The notes under the pieces are model-generated. The model was given only the letters and a program-made list of their open reading frames with translations. It ran no database searches and was not told the origin of the DNA. Shown here in pieces: positions 12,901-23,975 of a stretch of DNA of 64,000 nucleotides; position 1 is the stretch's first letter; each line of letters opens with the position of its first letter. The DNA is from Hyperoodon ampullatus. Lineage: Eukaryota > Chordata > Mammalia > Artiodactyla > Ziphiidae. Made by a program: the position numbers and the translations under genes. Where the stretch lies: positions 27,140,800 to 27,204,799 of the forward strand of contig OX457071.1 in NCBI GenBank assembly GCA_949752795.1. The letters run 5' to 3'.

Positions 12901-14134
12901 ACATGCTCCGTTATTGTGCCTCATTCCAATCTGAAGGCATATTATGTAGACAAGACATAAAATAATTAAATAATGGCCCCAACCTCTGAACCGCGGGGAT
13001 GTTGGGAGGTTTAGTGAAAGACCTCTTTTCTGACTAAATGACACAGTTAGGATTTATAGACCATAGTTTACTGAAAAGTCATGTAATGTAGGAAATATAT
13101 GTGTACACACAAACACATCGTATTTAACTTAATATTCTTATACATTCATTTTCCAGTCTTCTGATCTAGAACCAACATCTCTGGAATTCTTGAATTTGGG
13201 TGTGCTGATTGGACCAATTCTCTGCACAATTCCCATAAAGACTTATCTATGAATTTCAGGGTTACTTTTGAAATTCTTCTAAGTTAAACTAGAACTTAAC
13301 AGTACTTGCAAAGAACAAACTTAATGCAGAATCACAAATTTTATTTTTCTCCCAATATTTTGCAACTATCTCACCAAACTTTAATTCAGTATAATTTTTA
13401 AAATCCCTCTTCTTTGTGGTGTTTTTTCAATATTCTGAAACTACTTTCCATGGAAAATCTTTCTTTTTGCATTTCATTGGTTTAAATATTTAAGTAAGTT
13501 ATCCAACTCCAGTAAAAAACACATCTGGAATAAACAGTTTAAGAAACTTGCACAACTGACTCTTGCTAGTATACAATTCAACTGGTGGGAACAGAAGCGT
13601 TGGGTTTACCAGAGAGTAGCCTGTTCCCCACTAATGCTTAGCAGACCATGAGCAATGGTCAGCCTGTTTACAGAGGTAATAGAGTGGCAGCTAAACCACA
13701 AAATCATGTAAGTGGAAGTCAGTTAAGTGGTTAAGACATTTTGAATGTATTACACAAGACATCAGGGCACTGCCCAAAAATGACTATTTTCAGTTAAGAC
13801 TGCTAATATAAAGTCATTTATAGAGAAGAATGCTTAAAAAGCCCTTCTACTCCCACAGCATGCGGAAGAATCTTCACTGAGATGAGTAAGAAAAGGCAAA
13901 GCCACAGGACAAAGACATTCAGGTTTGTGTGGGAGACAGGGAGTCACAGCAGTGAGTAGGCACTCCTGGTACCCATATATCTGCCAACAAGATTGATTTA
14001 GAATATATTGGAGACAAGAAATCAATCATCTATAGGAATCAACTATCAAATACTCTACTTACTTTAAGGGGGTTTTGCACAATTGTGATACCAAAGAAAG
14101 GAAATAAGCAGCAACATATGAAAAGGACTGTACA
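9965..14134. other. Mostly unassigned DNA; no gene recognised
   Basis: I see no convincing exon or gene here. The longest frames (10812-11186 and 11111-11497, both -) lack family motifs and overlap what looks like an old LTR-like region. Apart from the tRNA-Glu-like stretch near 11.5 kb, I cannot assign the sequence. Confidence 0.5.
11400..11640 (+). repeat. Possible LTR 3' part / SINE-like relic with tRNA-Glu-like segment
   Basis: An AATAAA lies in CTTAATAAATACTTTACTTG, followed by a T- and C-rich stretch. At 11502-11573 there is a tRNA-Glu-like segment: GGTCTAGTGGCTAAGATT (D-arm/A-box like), then a GCTGCTCTCACTGCC anticodon-arm-like part with CTC in the loop. The T arm is decayed (CCTCAATCACTGG) and the acceptor stem does not pair. 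It is either a degenerate tRNA-Glu-derived SINE head or part of an old LTR/retroelement. It is not a functional tRNA gene. Confidence 0.4.
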
Positions 14135-14480
14135 GGGGCTTCCCTGGTGGAGTAGTGGTTAAGAATCTGCCTGCCAATGCAGGGGACACGAGTTCGAGCC
14201 CTGGTAGGGGAAGATCCCACATGCTGTGAAGCAACAAAGCCCGTGCACCACAACTACTGTGCCTGCGTGCCACAACTACTGAAGCTTGTGCCCCCAGACC
14301 CCGTGCTCTGCAACAGGAGAAGCTACTGCAATGAGAAGCCTGTGCACCGCAATGAAGAGTAGCCCCCGCTCACTGCAACTAGAGAAAGCCTGCGCACAGC
14401 AACAGAGACCCAGCTCAGCCAAAAATAAATAAATAAAAATTTTAAAAATCTTAAAGAAAAATAAGAAAAGAAAAAGAAAA
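14135..14480 (+). mobile_element. CHR-type tRNA-Glu SINE (long form)
   Basis: Head GGGGCTTCCCTGGTGGAGTA, B-box-like AGTTCGAGCCC, CAACTACTG units, then AATAAATAAATAAA and an A-rich tail. A diverged possible target duplication is AAAAGGACTGTACA on the left versus AAAAGAGCCATACA on the right. Confidence 0.88.
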
Positions 14481-16950
14481 AGAGCCATACAACATGACCC
14501 AGTGAGATTTATCCCAGGTGTGCAATGTTGGCTTAAAATCTCAAAGTCATTTCATGTAGTATATTGTATTAATATAGTAAAGGACAAAACTACATGCTCT
14601 TCTCAACAGACACCAGCAGCATTTGACAAAGTCCAATTCCTATTCATGATAGAAACTCTTAACAAATGAGAAGGAAGCAGAAAAAATCTTCCTCAACCTG
14701 ATAAAAGGCATCTGCAAAAAACCTACAGCTATCATCAAACTTAACTTGTAGAAGATAAATGCTCTGCCTAAAATTGCAAACAAGACAAAAATGTGTAATA
14801 TAACCATGTCTATTCAACATTGTACTAGATTCTAGTAACAACAGTCAAATGAGAAAAAAGTAAAGGTATACATATTAAAAAGAAATAAGTAGAACTGTCT
14901 TCATTTGAGGATGACACCTTCCTGTGTGTGATCTATATGAAATATGTATACAATATATGTAAGATATATATATCCTAAACTACTAGAACTTACAAAAAAA
15001 ATTAAGAAAGTCACAAGTTAAAATATCAACTTACACAAATCAATTGTATCTTTATACACTAGAAACAAATAATCAGAAGAAAAATTAGGTAAACAACTTC
15101 ATTGGCATGAGATTCAAAAAAAGAGCAAAATACTTAGGAATAAATCTAATTAAAAAGTGTAGGAATTATACACAAAACTACAAAATATTACTGACAGAAA
15201 TGTTAAGAGATCTAAATTAAAAGATATTTTATGTTTGTGGACTGAAAGATTTAATATTGTTAAAATTTACAATTCTTCACCAAATTAATCTGTAGATCAA
15301 TGAAATCCTGATCAAAATCTTAGCGGTAATTTTTGTATAAATTGATAAGCTGATCCTAAAATATATATGACAATTAAAAGAACCCAGAATAGTCCAAACA
15401 ATTTTGAAAAAAAAAGTTGAAGAAAATTGGAATTATCCAATTTCAAATCTTGCTATAAGGTTAAAGTAATAGGCTTTGTTGTATTGGCATAAGGATAGAC
15501 ATGTAGATCAATGGAACAGAATTGAAAGTCCAGAAATAGATCCTTATAGTTATGATCAATTTACTGTCAATAAAGTTGCCAACACAATTCAATGACGGAA
15601 AGGATAGTGTGTTCAACAAATGCTGCTGAGACAATAAGACACACATGTGTAGAAACAAGAAAAGGGAAAAAGCATTTAAATCCTTACCTCACACCATACA
15701 CAAAAATTAACTCAAAATAGAACATATATCTAACTGTAAGAAATGAAACTGTATACCTCCTAGAAAAATAGAAACTTTCTAAAAGAGAAAAATCTAGACT
15801 TATTGTGGTGATCATTTTGCAATATATACAAATATTGAATCATTATGTTTTACCCATGAAACTAATATGTTATGTATCAATTATATCTCACTAAAAGAAT
15901 AAATAAAAATCTCTGTGATTTGGGGTTAGACAAAAATGTATTAGATATGACACAAAAAACAAGGTCCATTAAAAACTGATAAATTCAACTGTAAGTGAAA
16001 ATTTTTCCTCTTCAGAAGACACTATTAAGAAAATGAAAAGGGGAGCCACAGACTGGGAAAAATATTTACAAATCATATATCGTATGAAGGACTTATGTCC
16101 AGAATACAAAAAGAACACATAACTCAATAATTAAAAGACAAACAGCCCAATTAAAAAATGGACACTTTTGAATGGATATTTCACCCTAAAAAAAGGATAT
16201 ACCAAAGGCTAATAAACACATTTTTAAAAAACTGTTAACGTAAAAAAAAAAAAAAACTGTTAACGTAATTAGCCTTTAGAGAAGTGTAAGTTAAAACCAC
16301 AATGAGACACAATTTCACAAAAAATGGCTATAATATAAAAGACAATAGCAAGTGGTAGTAAGGATGTGGAAAAATTGTAACCCTCATGCATTGCTGGTGG
16401 GAACATAAAATGGTGCAGGACCTTGGAAAACTATCTGGCAGTTTCTTTAAAAATTAAACACAAACTTACCATTCAACCTAGCAATTCTCAAGAGAAATGA
16501 ACACATATGTCCACATAAAACTTGTATGTTCGTAGCAGCCTTATTCATAATATACCCAAACTGGAAACTACCATCAAGTGATGAATAGATAAAAATGCAG
16601 TCTATGATACAAGGGAATAAAAACGAATAACCTACTGCTACATGCTATAACAGAGTTGAACTTCAAAAATATTAAGCTAGATAAAATAAGCTGAACACAA
16701 GCAACTATATATTACACCATTCAATTTTTATAGCTTATTTAGGAAAATTCATATCTAGAGACACAAAAAGCAGGTCGGTGTTTATCTGAGCTGGGAATTG
16801 AAGTGGAAATTGACTGCAAATGGACAAAAGAGAAATGTCATAATACTACATTATAATGGTTGCTGCACAACCCTCTAAATTTATGAAAAACTACTGAATC
16901 CACTTACAATGGATGAATTTTATGGTGTAAACTATACCTCAATGAAACTG
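14481..16950 (+). mobile_element. Old L1 (ORF2 part plus 3' UTR), + strand
   Basis: Decayed ORF2 is recognisable by successive L1 landmarks on +: TTTGACAAAGTCCAATTCC (RT region), GTAGATCAATGGAACAGAAT, TGGAAAAATTGTAACCCTCA, CATTGCTGGTGGGAACATAA and GGAATAAAAACGAATAA. The 3' UTR has AAACTATACCTCAATGAAAC near its end. Stops occur in every frame. The divergence suggests an older L1MA/L1MB-type subfamily than the L1 at 34-42 kb. Confidence 0.8.
16226..16267 (+). repeat. Short tandem duplication inside L1
   Basis: The 17-nt unit AAAAAACTGTTAACGTA occurs at 16226-16242 and again at 16251-16267, separated by an A run. This is a local duplication within the old L1. Confidence 0.85.
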
Positions 16951-16969
16951 TTTAAAAATAACTAACATT

Positions 16970-17180
16970 GGGCTTCCCTGGTGGCACAGTGGTTGAGGGT
17001 CCGCCTGCCGATGCAGGGGACGCAGGTTCGTGCACCGGTCTGGGAGGATCCCACATGCCGTGGAGCAACTGGGCCCATGAGCCACGGCCGCTAAGCCTGC
17101 GCGTCCGGAGCCTGTGCTCCGCAGCAGGAGAGGCCACAGCAGTGAGAGGCTCACGTACCACAAAAAACAAACAAAAAAAC
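16970..17180 (+). mobile_element. CHR-2-type SINE
   Basis: Complete CHR-2 body from GGGCTTCCCTGGTGGCACAG to CTCACGTACCACAAAAAAC, inserted at the 3' end of the preceding L1. Target duplication CTAACATT at 16962-16969 and 17181-17188. Confidence 0.9.
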
Positions 17181-17188
17181 CTAACATT

Positions 17189-17570
17189 TACAGAACACTT
17201 ACTAAGTGCCAAGCACTGTGTTGATTACTTTGCATCAATTATCTTTTTTAATCTTCTCCCAAAAATTATGAATGTATAATATTTGTGCAATTAATTAATA
17301 TATACATTTATAAATTATACAAATATATATTATAAAATTGATATTTATAAATATAAATTTGTAAATTATAAAAGTAATGCAAATTAAACATTCATAATGC
17401 ACAAACACTATACATTCACAATGTTTGGGGAAAGAGTAAATACGATAATTTATTAATAGCCCCATTTTATGGATAAAGAAACTGAGTAAGATAGGGGTTA
17501 AATTATTTGCCCAATAGCATATGGCAAGTAACTAGTGGAACCAGGGCCCAGGCAGCCTAACTTCAGAGTC
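17189..17570 (-). mobile_element. MIR fragment split by an AT-rich inverted repeat
   Basis: The left part (17189-17255) resembles reverse-complement MIR (CACTTACTAAGTGCCAAGCA). The right part (17455-17560) carries the partner landmarks CCCCATTTTATGGATAAAGA and AACTGAGTAAGATAGGGGTT. The two are separated by the AT-rich inverted repeat listed next. Confidence 0.6.
17265..17422. repeat. AT-rich inverted repeat (possible hairpin)
   Basis: The 24-nt arms at 17265-17288 (starting ATTATGAATGTATAAT) and 17399-17422 (starting GCACAAACACTATACATT) are complementary at roughly 20 of 24 positions. The spacer is almost pure A/T with further nested TATAAATTATA-type palindromes. It could extrude as a cruciform and sits inside a MIR. 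Confidence 0.65.
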
Positions 17571-18311
17571 GCATTTCTAAAACATTGCACATATACTGTC
17601 TCCTAATAAAATAGCCAGCCTGATTACTTCATATGAGTTGTTTAGATTAATGAATTTGGAGTATTCTCTAAATTTTCCTATATTCCTGACAATGTAAGTT
17701 TCCCAATACCTTATATATTTAACTGTATGAAATTGCTGATGGTTGACCATTCATGACCTCAAAAATGGCAGTTTCATATGGTTCAATCTGGAGATTAAAT
17801 AAATGAATAAATCAATAAACAAATATATAAATAAATAAATTTGTCCCCCCAAAACCCCTTATTTTATTTTTATAGGATCTTCAGAAACTTTAAAGAAACA
17901 CATAAAGTTATATTAGATTGAACCAGCTTTTTATACGATGACTGCAAATGGTTCAATCTGTTCAAACCTATTACCCCCACTGTTGCTGCTGATATAACCT
18001 GCTATTTTTCATGTCTTGGCTATTTTCTCTTTTCAGATATCTTCATTAGTATTTCTGAAGACATCTGCTTTGCCTCTTTCCATCCTTTTCAACAGAAGCA
18101 GATGGGAGATTGCTAACCAGAGGCAATAAAGACTACAACATTAAGAATCTTCATTTTCAATGACATATTATTTGATCACCATTGTCTCTTGAAAACATTG
18201 GCCTTGACTTTATAAGCATAAAGCTTATTCCCTTAGTTCTGGATCTTTTTTTGTGAACTTCTAGGTGTATGTTAAGTAAACAAACCTCTATTCTGTTACG
18301 CTCCTCCACAG
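17571..18311. other. Unassigned, AT-rich
   Basis: No gene or repeat family recognised apart from short AAAT-type runs near 17800-17845. Confidence 0.5.
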
Positions 18312-18388
18312 ATACACAGAGAAATAGTTCTCAGTGTTCTGTTATTGATAAACAGTTCACAATCCCTTCTGACACAATTGAAAAGAAG
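18312..18388 (+). CDS. Candidate isolated internal exon (77 nt), unrecognised
   Basis: A pyrimidine-rich stretch ending GCTCCTCCACAG (18300-18311) gives a good splice acceptor, and AAG followed by GTAAGT (donor GT at 18389) gives a strong donor. Between them one frame is fully open: after two bases completing a codon there are 25 codons, beginning TQRNSSQCSVIDKQF. Its two ends are in different phases (two extra bases at the 5' side, phase 0 at the 3' side). I recognise no protein family in the peptide. Acceptor-donor pairs of this quality also arise by chance in introns, so this is a weak call; it could equally be a cryptic or pseudo-exon. It lies about 120 bp upstream of a retro-insertion and is not part of it. 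Confidence 0.3.
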
Positions 18389-18523
18389 GTAAGTTTTTCT
18401 CTCAAATACCTTCACATTTTCAGAGCAAGCTTTTCAAACTTCTTATTTCTCATTCCCATGATACTTCCAAAAATACCTAAGTATATACAAAACTAAAAAC
18501 TCATTTTAAAAATATGTCAATTT

Positions 18524-19331
18524 GTATAAAATTGATGACTGATAAGAACCTGCAGTACAAACAAACAAACAAACAAAGAAAACAGCTAATACTAAACTTT
18601 CTTTGGGTTATTTGTATGGAAATACATTAATATAAATGTTTCAGACATTACATGAAATTTCTAAAAATCTTATATGTTCTGGTTGTAAGTCATAATTCTA
18701 GTTATTACTTTAAAATATATATCTCAGAAATAACTAAATTTCCTTGTCAACTGCATTATTATGAACTTTCATCAAATGTTTAACCATGGTCATTTTTAAG
18801 TCTTTTGTCATTCACAGACAGTTCTGGGTGTACTCTGATGCTTTTGCAAAAATGTTCCTATAAAAGGGTTTCATCTTCAAGGAATTCATGGAAAAGACTC
18901 TGACAAGTACAGGTTTCTGGTAACTGACTATACTGCTGAACTGAATGAATAAGCATTTTCAGAACTCTAATGGAAAACTGATGAATTCATAAAAGTGCTA
19001 ACAAAAGATCAAGATGAAAAAAAATTAATTACATGGGACTGAGTGAACTGATGAGGATGATTATAATTTTTGAGACTTTCTGTTTGAATAAAAAAAAAAT
19101 CCCACAAGGACTCAGAGGCAAAAAATATACAAATCAATTTTCACTGCAAAGTAAAGGAGCTGTTACAGTGGAGGATTACTGGACTGAATGTCAATATTAT
19201 GACATAGTATGAGTGTGTTTCGTGTTTGGTAATTGCAATCATTGTTGCTTTTGTTGTGGTCATCCATTTACTATGCTTGGTGTCAGTTTACTTATCTCTT
19301 GCAAAAATAAAATACAGTGTGTGTGTGTAAA
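18524..19331 (+). mobile_element. 5'-truncated L1 tail with about 0.75 kb 3'-transduced DNA
   Basis: The first bases (18524-18556) match the very end of the cetartiodactyl L1 3' UTR (GATGACTGATAAGAACCTGC). A CAAA-rich tail follows (18557-18577), then about 750 bp of non-L1 sequence. That ends in a polyadenylation signal (AATAAAATACAG) and A-tract. The same L1-end plus passenger arrangement occurs inverted at 38345-39180. Imperfect target duplications flank the insertion: AAAAATATGTCAATTT (18508-18523) and AAAAATTGTCAAATTT (19332-19347). The passenger probably came from DNA downstream of a source L1 elsewhere in the genome; its origin is not recognised. Confidence 0.75.
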
Positions 19332-19640
19332 AAAAATTGTCAAATTTTTCTCTACTTGCACATTATCTATTATTTGTTCACACCAAAATTATAGAATAGA
19401 TAAGAAGACGCAATATCGTTGTCCAATCAGGATGGGCACCCTACATGTACCACCACTCACTCCCAGCTCAAGATGTAGAATCTTTTTAAAAGGGTCTATG
19501 TTTAGGTTTTCCTTCTTTGGGGAATCTAAGTTCGCCCCCTTTGTGTCCTGTGGAACAGTCAACTTCACCTTGAAGATTTGTTTATAGTCTATCTTTCCCC
19601 TCCCTGTTATCCTCCTAAGACTGGAGGTTTTCTCTAGATA

Positions 19641-19972
19641 TGTGCTGTCCAAGACCGTAGCCACCATCCACAGGTCCTACTGAGCACTTGTAATGTGGCT
19701 GGTCCAGACTAAAGGGCTGTGAGTATAAAATATTCACACAGTTTCAAATATTTAGTATGAAAAAAGAATGTAAAATGTCTCATTCATAGCTTATATGTTG
19801 GTAACTTGTTGAAATGGTGATGGGGTAGCTTGGGTTAAGTAAAACATATTCTTAAAATTAATTTTACCTGTTTCTTTTCACATTTTGAATATGGCCACTG
19901 AAAATTCAAATTTACATAAGTACTTATATATTATATATTTTGTATTATATTCCTAATGGACAGCACTGCTCT
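19641..19972. mobile_element. Old hAT-Charlie-type DNA transposon
   Basis: The ends are inverted: GTGCTGTCC at the left (19641) and GGACAGCAC at the right. Internal landmarks of a MER-type non-autonomous hAT are visible (CGTAGCCACC, ACTGAGCACTTGTAATGTGGC, TATGGCCACTGAAAATTCAAA). I am confident of the class; the exact family is uncertain. Confidence 0.65.
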
Positions 19973-20099
19973 TTGTTATTTCTTGGTACCCAAGTGTCCT
20001 TCTTCCCTTGTGCTCTAGTTGTGAAGAGCTTCTCATATGCCCCCATCAAGCCCCTGCCCCCAGCATCCCAGCCCCAGCCAATGCTGTTGTACTCATCCA

Positions 20100-21290
20100 G
20101 AAGGGAATCTTGACAGTATTTGTAAAAATATCAATTGACAATTTCAAGGAAATATTATATTACTTCACAAGATTATTCTGGAATTCATCTGAAAAGAAGG
20201 AATAGCTAAGATAATTTAAAAAAAACCAAAAAGCAAAAAACAAGAGCAATGAAGAGGACCTTCCCAGAAACTCAGAAGTTTTTGAGAGCCTTAAAAATTA
20301 TAATAGAGGAAAAATATTTACTGTTACATCTGCTGCACAATTAGCAAGCACTCAGTGTATATTAGCTATGAGTATTATTGTTTGTTCTTACCAAAACATA
20401 TGAAACTATAACAATTAAATTTTATAGAACTTGAAAAGAAGGATGATTGATATAGATCTATAAACAACAACTTTATCATATATAGAATATTTAATATACT
20501 GTGTGATTATATCTTATTATAGATCATTGAGTGAAAAAATGAATTATTCAATAAACTGTCTTCAGACAACTAACAAGTTATTTTGGAGAAAACGAATTCC
20601 AGATTGATGAATTGGTGAACGTTTTTAACATATTTATTTTAAGAGAGGAAAAAAATAGGTGAATATTTATCTGATCTCTAGCATAGGAAGATATTCTAAG
20701 CTTAACAGTGATGAAAAAGGTAGAGGAAAATAGAGATACATTTGATAGCATCAGAATGTAAAGCTTTTTATATAAAAAAGTAACAAATGCTAAAGCAAAC
20801 AATAAATTGTAGGAAAAAATCAATGTGAATGTTACAAAAGGTTAATAACTTTATTTTTAAGAAGGCATCAATATACGTCAATAGGAAATGTACTGAGAAC
20901 TAAATAGAAAAGTGGATAAGTATAAACATGTGGGAAAATTTTGAACTCTACCAACACAAATAATCAAAATATTTTGAAGTGTTAGTACTCAATGCTAGCG
21001 ATAGTGCAATGAAATAGCATTTCTGTACTGTGCCAATGAGATTCCAAGGGCAACAACTTGTTTTGAAAATAATTTGGCAACATGTATCAAGAGCTTTATA
21101 TCCTTCAATTTTAGGATCATTATATAAGGAAATTATCTAAACTTCCCTCATATGGGAAAGATTAAATAAAGTTTGATATAGCTGTATGATGGAATATTAC
21201 ACAGCTGTTAAATTAATGTATGAAGAGTGTTAAAAATGTAGCCATGTTTATAATGTTATAATAATATTAAGAACAGGAGAGCAGACTCTA
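20100..21290 (+). mobile_element. Ancient L1 (L1M-type) fragment
   Basis: Decayed ORF2-like landmarks on +: TATTCTGGAATTCATCTG, CAACACAAATAATCAAAAT, AATTTGGCAACATGTATC and GATGGAATATTACACAGCTG. No open frame remains. Confidence 0.5.
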
Positions 21291-21955
21291 ACTAGTCTTG
21301 TGTAACAATCAGTATCCATACCAATTTGCTTTTGTGTTAGTGGACACTAGTCACAAATGATAGAAGCCCAGGTTGAAATCAAACATGCTACCAGGAGAAT
21401 TTCATGGAAGTGTCGAGTAACCAGATGAAGGGCAGGGCACAGATGGGTCAAAGCAGTGGCTGGAACCAGAGACCTAAGGGTGTCAGAATGCCCTGCCCCA
21501 CAATCTCTGTGGTTCTGAGGTCACCTTCATTTACTCAGATTGGCTCTTTCTACACAGCAGGGAAAACAGTGTTCTGGGGTCTCAGATCTCGCAGCTTTGC
21601 CTGCAGGGAAGCACTGGCTCAGTTATAAGATTCTGAGGAAAAACACTGGTCTACTTCATGTCATCTGTTTCACCCCCTGGACAAATCTCTATGGCCAATA
21701 GTCTGGCTTCGTGATTGACAAACACAACTTGAAATACATACTTGACAAAGCAAGGTCCACAAAAATAATAGGGGCCCTGGGCAGACAAAATATGTTAGTA
21801 GCAAATGGAAAACTCTTTAAACAGGAAAATTTCAGATATCAGCCTTTTTGATAGTCTTCAATAAAATAAAAACAACAACATATGTAAAAATGGAGACATA
21901 CCGCTATGCTCTTTTAAGCTCTGTATTAAAATTCAAGTCCACGGGTGAAAATTCG
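21291..21955. other. Unassigned
   Basis: No gene recognised. The open frame at 21404-21628 has no family motif and no supporting splice or promoter context. Confidence 0.4.
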
Positions 21956-21959
21956 TAAC

Positions 21960-22120
21960 AAAATGACAAATCCTTAAAGTAGATATTATTTTTTCAGTCT
22001 TCACAACAATGGGTAGTAGTATTATTATTTCTAGTTTACAGATGAGCAAACTGAGTTTCAGTTTACTAAATTATTTAGACAGTAGTAGGTATTCCAAAGG
22101 AGATGAGTACTTAGGAAACT
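21960..22120 (-). mobile_element. MIR fragment
   Basis: On + the reverse-complement MIR core is visible as TTTACAGATGAGCAAACTGA followed by GTTTCAGTTTACTAAATTAT. Confidence 0.55.
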
Positions 22121-22949
22121 TAATCCCAGAGCTTGTAGTTCAAACACTCTAATATAAATACAACAAAAATTAAAGGGTGAAGGGGAAGAAATTGATAATA
22201 ACTGAACTTCATAAGAGGGCACATCTATCTCTGTATCTAAGTATATTTGCATACTATAGTTCTTCCATATGTAAACTAGTGCCCAGATGTCATTAACAAC
22301 TGATTAGTTCATTTTTGTCCTCTGATTATTTATTAAGGTGATATTTTATTGGATATCCCCTTTCTCAGGTGTCCTCAATTGGGATAGTTATACAAGTTTG
22401 TGCTTAATTGAAGGAAAGAAACCATTTCTACAGACAAGTCTGAATGGCTTCAGGTGTCAAATCCCAATGCAAACTATTAATCTAGTATGTACAAACTGAA
22501 AGAGAAGAATAACTTCCTAGGATGGTTCCTACAGGATTGTTATTATTGTAATGATTTGGTTTTTCCTTGGCTAAGAATCAGCTTTGTGGTTCTCACTTTA
22601 TTTAAGTCACCATCCCTTCATTAACTGATGGGCCTTCGGAGCAGAAAAGCAAGGCAGACAGTGTGTGATTTTCCTCTTTTTTGTATCTCCACAAAGTACG
22701 TGTTCGTCAAATATATTATACAAATACATGAAACTTAATTCAGGTCTTCTCAAACATTGAGAATTTTCAGAATTTTTTTGTACTGTACTGGTAGTATAAA
22801 GATGGATAAAACATCATACCTGTGCTTTGTTTTAAATTATTATTAGGTACAAATATTGATGGCAATACTTATTTGGTAAATGCAATACCAGGGTGTCCTG
22901 GGAGCATAGTTTGGACCCCCTTGGGCCTGGTATAAAAAGATCAGAAAAG

Positions 22950-23081
22950 GGAATTCCCTGGTGGTCCAGTGGTTGGGACTCTGCACCGTCACTGCCAAGA
23001 GTGTGGTTCAATCCCTGGTGGGAGAACTAAGACCGCACAAGCCAAGCAGTACAGCGAAAAGAAAAAAATAAATAAAAGAAA
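22950..23081 (+). mobile_element. Short tRNA-Glu-derived SINE (CHRS/Bov-tA-like)
   Basis: Head GGAATTCCCTGGTGGTCCAG, a B-box-like GGTTCAATCCC, then GGGAGAACTAAGACCGCACA and an AAATAAAAG tail. It is flanked by a perfect 18-bp duplication, ATAAAAAGATCAGAAAAG, at 22932-22949 and 23082-23099. It is shorter and of a different subfamily from the CHR-1/CHR-2 copies. Confidence 0.93.
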
Positions 23082-23759
23082 ATAAAAAGATCAGAAAAGA
23101 TTCCTGGAATAGTTGAAGCATTAGCTGAGTCTTAAAGAAAGGTTCAGAGGTGGAAAAGCAATAAGGGAGACGAAGGCAGCATTGCAGGGGTATGTCCATG
23201 ACAGGTATTAATTTCTCTCAACATTCTAGGGACAAAGATTTAATATAAATTCACTTGGACGATGGTGCACATTTCACCTGCCAATGCCTGGCATCCATCC
23301 CATTCACCCCTTAGTTCTCCCCACTCACTCTTACCCCACCACGACAGTCACAGGGAGTTATAAGTAACCATAAAGAAATTGCTGAAGTTGATGAGATTTA
23401 GTATGAAAGTTAGACTCACACAAAACAAGCAAGGCCACGGGCCTGGAACAGGGCTTTCTTCTCTGTGTCCTCTTCCTCCACGTTGCCTATAGAAGACAGC
23501 GTTCCTTTGGATCAAAGAGTCAAAGAATCCTGGAGCAACTGAGAAAAGAGTTCCTTTTGTTTTTGTTCCGGTAAACCAGCCCCAGGCTGCAAATCTCCAA
23601 GTCATAAATAATTGCTGCAGTGTGCAGTGAAATGCTAGTGCCTGGGGCAGTCACTAATGTCAGAGCAAGGGGGAGACTGACTTCTGCAAAAGTGTGATGA
23701 TAAACTTGTCTAAGGCTCCAAAAAGTTTATTGTGGGTACCACACTGAGAGAAGAGGATT

Positions 23760-23975
23760 AGCCTAAGGAAAAGGGCAAGGGTTTTGGGGTCAGACACAAG
23801 TGGGTTGAATCCTGCCTCTTCTGCAAATAATTATGTGGCCTCGAACACCCAACCACCTTCAACTTCAGGGTCCATACCTACAAAATGGGAATAAGAAGGT
23901 TGCAAGGCCGTTCTGAAATTTAATAAAGTATATTTTAATCCTCCAACACTGTGCCTAGAACAGAGGATGTACTTA
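23760..23975 (+). mobile_element. MIR SINE fragment
   Basis: MIR-like order on +: GGGTCAGACACAAGTGGGTT, AATCCTGCCTCTTCTGC, CTACAAAATGGGAATAAGAA, and an end with CACTGTGCCTAGAACAGAGG. Confidence 0.7.

Noticed and set aside
19213..19587. Cys-rich and hydrophobic 124-codon frame
   Set aside because: It runs across the end of the transduced passenger, its poly(A) and the flanking DNA, so it is a composite. Short protein-like stretches in the passenger are broken by stops.
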